From: Lathyrus oleraceus
Taxonomy: Eukaryota; Streptophyta; Magnoliopsida; Fabales; Fabaceae
NCBI RefSeq assembly: GCF_024323335.1
Contig: NC_066579.1
Location: 251,899,575-251,963,574 of the forward strand
Direction: 5' to 3'
DNA length: 64,000 nt
Part shown: positions 57,035 through 64,000 of the stretch, one piece after another
Layout of the letters: every line of letters begins with the position of its first letter
Position numbering within the stretch: the first letter of the stretch is position 1
Made by a program: the position numbers and the translations under genes
Notes under the pieces: model-generated
Told to the model about the DNA's origin: nothing
Seen by the model: only the letters and a program-made list of their open reading frames with translations
The model's database searches: none

Positions 57035-57373
57035 TTGACTGATGCTGAATGGATTCAGAGTCGTTATGACCAACTGAATTTGATTGAAGAGAAGCGTTTA
57101 ACTGCCGTGTGCCATGGTCAGTTATATCAGCAGAGAATGAAGAAAGCATTCGATAAGAAGGTCAAGCCTCGTGTGTTCCGAGAAGGTGACCTCGTGCTCA
57201 AGAAAGTTTTGTCTTTCGCGCCCGATTCCAGGGGCAAGTGGACTCCAAACTACGAGGGTCCATATGTTGTTAAGAGAGCCTTTTCAGGCGGAGCTTTGAT
57301 GCTTACAACAATGGATGGGGAGGATTTCACTCGTCCTGTGAACTCAGATGCAGTCAAGAGATACTTTGCCTAG
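57035..57373 (+). CDS. Intact integrase C-terminal segment retained in element C
   Basis: 112 open codons from ATG... (CTG/ATG context near 57035-57043) to TAG at 57373. They align along their full length with the integrase C terminus of element B (35022-35354): YDQLNLIEEKRLTAVCHGQL, the basic RMKKAFDKKVKPRVFREGDLV, the GPY/F module NYEGPYVVKRAFSGGALML, and the end DFTRPVNSDAVKRYFA. No stop or frameshift is present although the rest of pol is gone. Ty3/gypsy integrase C-terminal regions contact DNA or chromatin. Whether this piece is translated alone is unknown. It may simply be the boundary of a recent deletion, or be kept for a cis-acting RNA function. Confidence 0.8.
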   Translation: MTDAEWIQSRYDQLNLIEEKRLTAVCHGQLYQQRMKKAFDKKVKPRVFREGDLVLKKVLSFAPDSRGKWTPNYEGPYVVKRAFSGGALMLTTMDGEDFTRPVNSDAVKRYFA

Positions 57374-60300
57374 AAAAAAAGTATATGCAAATGAAAAAAC
57401 AGAATAGCTCGCTAAGTTGAAAACCCGAAAGGGCGGCTTAGGCAAAAATGAGCGTCTCGGTGGAGAACCCGCAAGGGTAATCCAGGCAAAAATTAGAGAC
57501 TTGAAAAGAAAAAAGAGAGAATATTTGCATCCCGCTAGATTGAGTACCTCACCCTGGGGCAATCTAGGCAAAAATTAGGGATTTGGCAAGTAACTGCATC
57601 CTGACAAGACTTTCTGTTTCACCAGTCGTCATTTCGTCAGAAGATTCTCGATTCGTCGTCAACTGAAGCTTCGGATACATCGAGATTCAAATTGGTAGAG
57701 AAAGGATCATTATGTTCAATGTAGCCCTCTTCCAATATATATCACTGATTTCAAACTTGTACGAATCTATGGAGTCTTGCCATTTGCAGGCTACCATTCC
57801 ATCAAATCAATTTGAGCTTTTTATCCAATTATTTGCACTCTTATTTGTTTCAATTCAACAAATGTTTTGCATGTTTTAAATTGATAAAATGTCATTGTTT
57901 TAAACAAATCAAAATTTTTCAAAATATTGTTTTAAACGAAGTGAACATTCACAAGATTGAAAGGATACTCAAGAATATCTCAGTGCTCTCCCGAGGGTGG
58001 CATGATCTCCAACAGGTAAGACATTTGTTCATATTCCTGGTTTGGTTGTATCTTCTTTCTTCAGATCTTTGTTGGGGTTGTTCCAAAACAAAGTTGTTAT
58101 TGGGGTTGTTCCCCAGTATAGTCGCAAGCAGAGTGTTGTTGAAGACTTCGTTTTCTCCAGCAGCAGTTTTCCCCAGCATGGGTGTTTTCTTGTGAAGTTT
58201 CGGCGGTTGAAGATTTGTCATCCTGGTGCCCCGTCACTTTCCCCAGTGGGTCGTATGCCCCAGACTTTATGTGTCAACTCACCGCAGTCATGAGTAGAGC
58301 TGTTATTGATATCCCCATCGGATTTGCGAGCAGAGTTGTTATCACTCTTCCCAGTGCAGTTGCCAGCGGAATTGTCTGTTTCCTCAGCACGATCGCTTTC
58401 TTTTTGAAGACTCGGTAAGTCAGCGGTTTGATACCCAGTACTTTACCTTTTCCCCGGCAAAGTCGTCCGCGGAATTGTTGCTATCTCTCCATCAGAGTTT
58501 TTCTCTTCAGCAGAGCAGGATTTATTTTCCTATTCAGTGATTGTTTGGGTTGACATCCCAGTATTGCATCCATCTTTTCCTCAGCGTAGTCTGCAGAATG
58601 TTTGTTGTGGCAGTTTCGCCCGTTGAATACTCCTAAATACCCAACATGGTCGGATGATGGCTCTAGTCTCCAGAGAACGGATTGATTTCCTGACTGTTTG
58701 TGATCCCCAGTAGAGTGGCTTGTATTGCAGAATCTACTTGTTGTGATCAGTTTGCTATGTGTATTCTCCCCAAATGGAGTGGTTTGTTGCAGAATCTACT
58801 TGTTTGATCTGTCCTCCCTCAGTGGGTTATTCCCCAAGAGAGTAGCCGACAGTTTTCCCCAGTAGAGTTGCTTATGCAGTTAGATTCTATCTGGATGATA
58901 TCATTCTCCCTCAGTGGGTTATCCCCCAGCGGAGTTATGTGGAGTTGCTTCTACAGCAGTTTGTGTTTGTGCAATGCACTCTTTGTCTCTCAGTTGACAC
59001 TGGGATCCCCTGCAGATATCTTGGGTTTTCTCTTGTTCCCCTACAGATTCGTCTTGGTGGCTGTTTTGCCTGTTGTGACTTTCTGTACCCTGATTGGGTT
59101 GTTTCCTGACATCTCTGATCCTCTGCTTCTTCAGCAGTACCCGCGGATCTTTGCTTTACAGCATGTAGATCTCCGCAGATTGGCTCTCCAGTTGGTTTTA
59201 TCCCCTGGAAGTATAATACCGGGCGTTTAGTTCCTGGACCTGTTGTGTTAGAATTGTCTGTTTTGTCAGCATTCATCAAACATAAATCACGCATATTCAT
59301 GCATACTCATAAACATTCAGATATTCATGTCGCATTTCTTGCCATGTATCCTTTGTTTGTTGTTCCCTGCTTTTGGGTGATATAGATCTCTTTATAGATC
59401 TCCCCAAGCAGATGTCGGGTGCTTAAAATCTCTCCATATAGAGTCAGCCCCATAAGCAGAAAATGTTGTCTTTCCTTCTGCAGTTCCCCACCGAGATATA
59501 TCCTCGTGGATGACGGTTTCTTCCGTTTCCTCCCAACACATATAATGGGATGGATTTTCCTATTTGAGTTACATCCTCATTAGGACATGTCTTGATTCAG
59601 TCCGTCTTTTCGGATTATTCCCGAATTGGCTATTTGTCAAATGTCTTGTGCTTCCCAGTGGGTTGTTCCCCAGCGGAGTAGTTTTGGGCCTCTACCCTCA
59701 TACCGGTAGTTATAAGTCCTATTTTTCCTGGCTTTCTTAACAGAATTTGTGGTTATACACCTTTTATTCTCCAGCCAGAGTTGTTGGTTTTCTACCTAAC
59801 AGTCGGTAGTTTGTAAATCCTATTTTCCTGCTCTTCAGCAGTTTGCGGTTTGTTATAAACCCTATTTTGGTTTCCCGTGCGGATTTGTGATTTGTTCTAT
59901 CCCCACGCGGAGTTGTTGGTCTTCTACCCCGTATTCGGTAGATGTAAACCCTAATTTTGTGGTCACCTCCACTCTTTTGGCCCTCTGCCTACAAACCAGC
60001 AGTCGTAAGTCCTATCTTTGCGGTTTTTCTACCTACAAACCGGTAGTTGTAAACCCCGTCCTCTCCACTTGCAGAGTTAACTTTGTTGTTCATCCCAACC
60101 GATGACAATTCCCTCTTTGTGGTTATCTCCATCTAGTTCTTGATGTTGATTTTCCTTTGCTTGGATAAGTTGCTCAGATCAGCACTTATATCCCTAGCAA
60201 GTCTTTTGTGGATAATTGCCGTATGCTAGCAATTTTATCCCCAGCGGGTCCTTTCACCTTTTGTCAGTGATTGTGTTCCCCGGATCATTGATTTTCATCA

Positions 60301-62410
60301 GTGCATCCTCAGCAGATCGCCTTTCATTTACCCTTTTGTTGGTAATGTCTGTTGCTCCTTTTGATTGGTCATCATTATATACCTATTCTGGTATCCCGAT
60401 GCCTTTCTTTTCGGATTTTATCCTATAAACAACCTACAACCCGGTTCAGGATAATCTTCCAATGCGAGTATATTATTCACGGTCTGCCGGTAATGAATAA
60501 TATATCTCATGCACTCTTCAGTCGAAACCTTTTGTGTTTCCCTAGTCGAGTAAGATTCGTTATTTCCCTTTGCGGAATCGAATATTCTTGTTGGCGGATA
60601 ATTGCCGGATGCTTGCAATTTATCCCTTTGAGTTGTCTTTCGTTTACCCGGATGCTTGGTATCGATTGTCTCTCTTTTTGGTTAGTCACCTATTATATGC
60701 TTCGGTATCTCTGGTGTCTTTTCCTTTCGAGTATATTATTCACGGTCTGCCGGTAATGAATAATATGCCTCATGCGCTCTTCGGTCGGAATCCTTTGTTG
60801 ATTTTCCCCAGCTGAGCAAGATTCGTATTCTTTGTAGAATCGAATATCCATCCTATAAACAAGTCTGCTGTTCTAGCTTTCTTCAGGATGATGAGTGTTT
60901 TGGAGCACAAACCAATTCACGTCTTCGGATTTTATCCTATAAACAACCTACAACCCGGTTCAGGATAATCTTCCATGTGAGTATTCTATCCACGTTCTGA
61001 CGGTAATGGATATTATATCTCGTGCACTCCCTGGGTTTGTGTCCCCAGTTGAGTAAGATTCGCATTCCTTGTGGAATCGAATGTCCATCCTATAAACAAG
61101 TCTGCTGTTCTAGCTTTCTTCAGGGTGATGAGTGTTTTGGAACACAAACCAATTCACGATTTCGGATCTTATCCTATAAACAACCTACAACCCGGTTCAG
61201 GATAATCTTCCTTTGTGAGTATTCTATCCACGTTCGGACGGTAATGGATATTATATCTCGTGCACTCCCTGGGTTTGTGTCCCCAGTTGAGTAAGATTCG
61301 CATTCCTTGTGGAATCGAATGTCCATCCTATAAACAAGTCTGTTGTTCTAGCTTTCTTCAGGGTGATGACTGTTTTGGAACACAAACCAATTCACGATTT
61401 CGGATCTTATCCTATAAACAACCTACAACCCGGTTCAGGATAATTTTCCTTTTGAGTATACTATCCACGTTCTGACGGTAATGGATATTATGTCTCTTTC
61501 GCTCTTGGGTCAATCTTTCGATTGTTTTCTCCGCAGAGTAAGATTCGTATTCCTTGTGGAATCGAATGTCCATCCTATAAACAAGTCTGCTGTTCTAGCT
61601 TTCTTCAGGATGATGAGTGTTTTGGAACACAAACCAATTCACGATTTCGGATCTTATCCTATAAACAACCTACAACCCGGTTCAGGATAATTTTCCATGC
61701 GAGTACATTATCTACGTTTTGACGGCTATAGATAATATATCTCATGCACTCTTTTGTCGAACACTTTGTTTGTTTCCCCAACTGAGTAAGATTTGCATTC
61801 TTTACAGAATCAAATATCCATCCTATAAACAAGTTTGCTTTCGCTCTCTTCAGGATGATGAGTGTTTTGGAACACACACCAATTCACGTCTTTGGTCGGT
61901 CACCTGTTACATACCTACAACCCGGTATCTTTGGTGTTCCTTCCTGAGTTTGTTCCCCTTATACCCGGTAACATCTCATTTGTTTGGTGCTTCCTCAGTG
62001 AAGTTTTCCTTTTGCTTCTCCCCCAGGAGTCAGCTTGTGTCTCTCCGATGGATTTATTCTCCTTTGGAATTTTCTTTTCCCCAGTGTGAGTCCTTCACTC
62101 CCCAGTGAGGCCTCCAGTCTGTTTTCTGTTTCCCTAATCAGAGTCATGTCTTGTTCACGCTATGTCAGTCTTGTCTATCCCCAACTAGAGTCTTGTTAGA
62201 GTCTCTGTTCCTGGTGAGTGTATTACTCCGATGGATCGTCTTTTCTTCCGTGCGAATCATATCCCCACAGAATTTGTGTCTTTTGCATGCATACATTTGC
62301 ATCATGAGGTCTCTTAGGGACCAAAATTTGTCTCATTACTGTTATTTAAGCCCATTCTACCGCGTCGAGATGAAGATTTCTAAACTTCACTTCTCCGGCT
62401 AGAATGACCT
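57374..62410 (+). other. Long repeat-rich 3' untranslated region of element C
   Basis: Directly after the stop are units like GAAAACCCGAAAGGGC (about 57419) and a long series of degenerate CCCCAGTGGAGTT/CCCCAGCGGAGT units (58060-59250), as in the 35355-38525 region. From 59680 to 60110 there are TTCTACC...CGGTAGTTGTAAA-type units, and from 60380 to 61900 the 238-bp array. No gene is supported; open frames such as 58868-59230 translate repeat units. Confidence 0.85.
60380..61900 (+). repeat. Tandem array of about 238-bp units in the 3' UTR of element C
   Basis: The marker TATAAACAACCTACAACCCG occurs at 60424, 60938, 61175, 61413 and 61660. The intervals 60938-61175-61413-61660 are 237, 238 and 247 bp. 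Units contain CATCCTATAAACAAGTCTGC, GAGTGTTTTGGAACACAAACC and the imperfect palindromic CTATCCACGTT...ACGGTAATGGATATTAT. The last copies are most similar, the outer ones degenerate. Confidence 0.9.
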
Positions 62411-62424
62411 TAAATAGGGGCATC
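62411..62424 (+). promoter_or_regulatory. Polypurine tract of element C
   Basis: TAAATAGGGGCATC immediately precedes the 3' LTR. It is nearly identical to the tract at 38526-38539. Confidence 0.85.
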
Positions 62425-64000
62425 TGTAAGACCCCAATTTTGGCCCTAAGATCCCTCATGGCCCATATCATATCATATCATGGCCTCAAGGATCATTGCA
62501 TGCCCTAGCTTCCCTCCTAGTGGGTAGATTGCCTTGTGAGTGTTGGTTCTTGATCACCAAGCATGTCTTGCATTTGTATATCATTGCCTTTCATTTGTTT
62601 ACTAACCAAAAAGTACAAAAATATTGTCATCTAACCATGTTACTTGCAGCTGAAGCAATTATCAGCCAATTAGGTCAAAATCAGTCAAAGGCAGTCATTG
62701 CAGTGGATGGTGGCCATTCTTGCAGAATTTGGGCACCATGAGCAATAATCAAGAGTTCATATAACTTATGACATCATTTGGAATCAAGATCTCAAGGAAT
62801 TAGGGTTTGGAATTCATCAGAAGGTGCTTCAGTCAAGCAAAACCCTAGAAAGTCAAACTTGGTCAACTGTGGATTTAATCAGGGATTTGATGATAGGATT
62901 TGGTCTGAGAGGTCTCATTCATGCTTATATAAGCTTCATATATCATGTCAAGCATCCACAATGAAGAAAATAAAGTCAGACAAGAAATGTCCAGAAATAG
63001 AAAGTTGACCTGTAATTCAAATTTGCCAAAAATGGAAACTTCTTGATCTTAAACTTACATCATGATACAAGCTTCAAATGAATTTTTGCCCAACATGAAA
63101 GTTGAAGATCTTGTTCTCCCATTTCCAAAAGGTCCAAGAACACTCAATTCCCATGTATGGTTGGCAAGTTATGATCAAATCATTTTCAAAAATTTGTGAA
63201 CTTCAAAAGGCCATATCTCTCAAACCATTTGGCCAAATTTGGTGGGGTTTTTTCCTACAAGTCACATTTGATCCCCTCTTTCCAAAAATGTATTCATCAT
63301 TCATCAAAACATCACCATGCAAAATGGCCTTTTTGAACTTGCTTTAATTAATTTCAAGTGAGTTTGATTTTTGACTTTTCCAAATAACCAATTTTACTCA
63401 CTTTGGCCAATTGGAAATGTTCAGAAATGTCATTTTGGTCATGCTTGTAAGCCCAAATTCGTGCACCAGCCACTACACCTCCACATGTGAACCAAAACCA
63501 CCATTTAGCAAAAACTTACCATTAATCAAATTGTGTTTAGTTCTTAATAATGCAACCTTAAACAGAAGTATATATGCATATTTTCTGTCCAAAAACCCTA
63601 GCAGCAGCCAACATTACCAACAGAAAACCATTCTCTCTAAAAAATCTCATTTCTTCATCTTTGATTTTCTGCTGAAAAAATCAAAAGAACTCGGGCTGGC
63701 TTTTGTGTTTTCATCATCTACCATCACTTTTGAGCAGCTTCCAAGCATGATCCACTAACTGTAAAGCCCTTTACAAGCACTGCTACTCAAGAACACTTCC
63801 ATGGCAAATCACAATTTGAGCATTCTCAAGGAGAGCTGAGCTTTAAACCTTCCTCCATTCACCTCCTGGACACCTCTTGGACATCTGTTTGAGCTGACAA
63901 CATCCAAACATCACTGTTGCACAAATTTCTTCAAATCAAGTGAGTTTTTTGACTTCTTTGTTTTTTCCAAATCATGCTATACATCATGTAGGTCTTCCTT
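62425..64000 (+). repeat. 3' LTR of element C (first 1576 bp; continues beyond window)
   Basis: It matches 49034-50609 at a constant offset of 13,391 bp. The three differences noticed by eye are near 63131 (G for A), 63646 (C for A) and 63812 (A for G). With the 5' LTR as guide, the LTR should end about 4.1 kb past the window edge. Confidence 0.94.

Larger units (their letters stand above)
49034..64000 (+). mobile_element. Non-autonomous Ogre derivative (element C), 3' end beyond window
   Basis: The order is LTR (49034-54731), PBS, leader, remnants of gag and protease, intron, start of the pol exon, A-rich spacer, intact integrase C-terminal segment, repeat-rich 3' region, polypurine tract and 3' LTR (62425 onward, 1576 bp in the window). 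The two LTRs align at a constant offset of 13,391 bp with only three substitutions seen by eye over the shared 1.58 kb, so the insertion is recent. ORF1, almost all gag, protease, RT, RNase H and the integrase core are missing, so it must rely on proteins from other Ogre elements. Confidence 0.93.

Noticed and set aside
56691..57038. 115-codon Lys-rich frame as a nuclear protein
   Set aside because: The Lys/Glu composition comes from an A-run and a purine-rich spacer that replaced pol sequence.
58868..59230. 120-codon frame in the 3' region of element C
   Set aside because: It falls within degenerate CCCCAGTGGAGTT-type repeat sequence with no protein similarity and no conservation in the homologous region of the other Ogre.
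1..64000. Host protein-coding genes or gene fragments captured by the elements
   Set aside because: Every frame over about 150 codons belongs to a retrotransposon protein or is LTR sequence. I found no exon-like segment of a cellular gene.

Overview
The window is entirely transposable-element sequence from a large, AT-rich plant genome. I see no host gene, tRNA, rRNA or other cellular locus. The very long (4.7-5.7 kb) LTRs, the arginine-tRNA-type primer binding sites, an extra ORF upstream of gag, a short intron between gag-protease and pol, and a second RNase H domain before the integrase identify Ty3/gypsy elements of the Ogre/Tat lineage. These are especially abundant in legumes of the tribe Fabeae (pea, vetch, Lathyrus, lentil). 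A Ty1/copia element of the Maximus/SIRE lineage fits the same host. The species cannot be fixed from the sequence alone.

Layout. (1) 1-14268 is the 3' four-fifths of an Ogre LTR ('LTR A'), split by a complete SIRE-type copia element at 1285-11793. The copia element is on the minus strand, has 1081-bp LTRs that look almost identical, a 5-bp target duplication AAGTT, an initiator-Met-type PBS, gag, pol and a large ORF downstream of pol. (2) 14269-14850 is the 5' leader of element A, which runs into a 5'-truncated LTR of a second Ogre subfamily ('LTR B', to 19473). (3) 19474-38539 is an Ogre internal region: PBS, leader, N-truncated ORF1, gag-protease present twice because of a 2038-bp tandem duplication, a 252-nt intron, RT, RNase H, archaeal-type RNase H, integrase, and a repeat-rich 3' untranslated region ending in a polypurine tract. 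Its integrase is interrupted by a 4694-bp antisense solo Ogre LTR (30323-35016). (4) 38540-43230 is a complete Ogre LTR of subfamily A. (5) 43231-48925 is a further Ogre body ('element D') that begins mid-gag exactly at the LTR edge. (6) 48926-49033 is 108 bp of unidentified sequence that looks like the end of another LTR. (7) 49034-64000 is a young, non-autonomous Ogre derivative ('element C') with a 5698-bp LTR. Its body keeps only scraps of gag and protease, the intron, and an intact integrase C-terminal segment. Its 3' LTR runs off the window.

Interpretation. The simplest history is serial nesting. Element A inserted into the gag of D. The copia element later inserted into the 5' LTR of A, and an Ogre LTR now reduced to a solo LTR inserted into pol. 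An unknown LTR element inserted into the 3' end of D, and C inserted into that. Both Ogre bodies are dead. Many of their stop codons are C-to-T type changes (CAG to TAG, CGA to TGA), as expected from long cytosine methylation. The copia element and element C are recent by their LTR similarity, although C never had, and the copia element may lack, a full set of working proteins. All identities and difference counts given here were read by eye.
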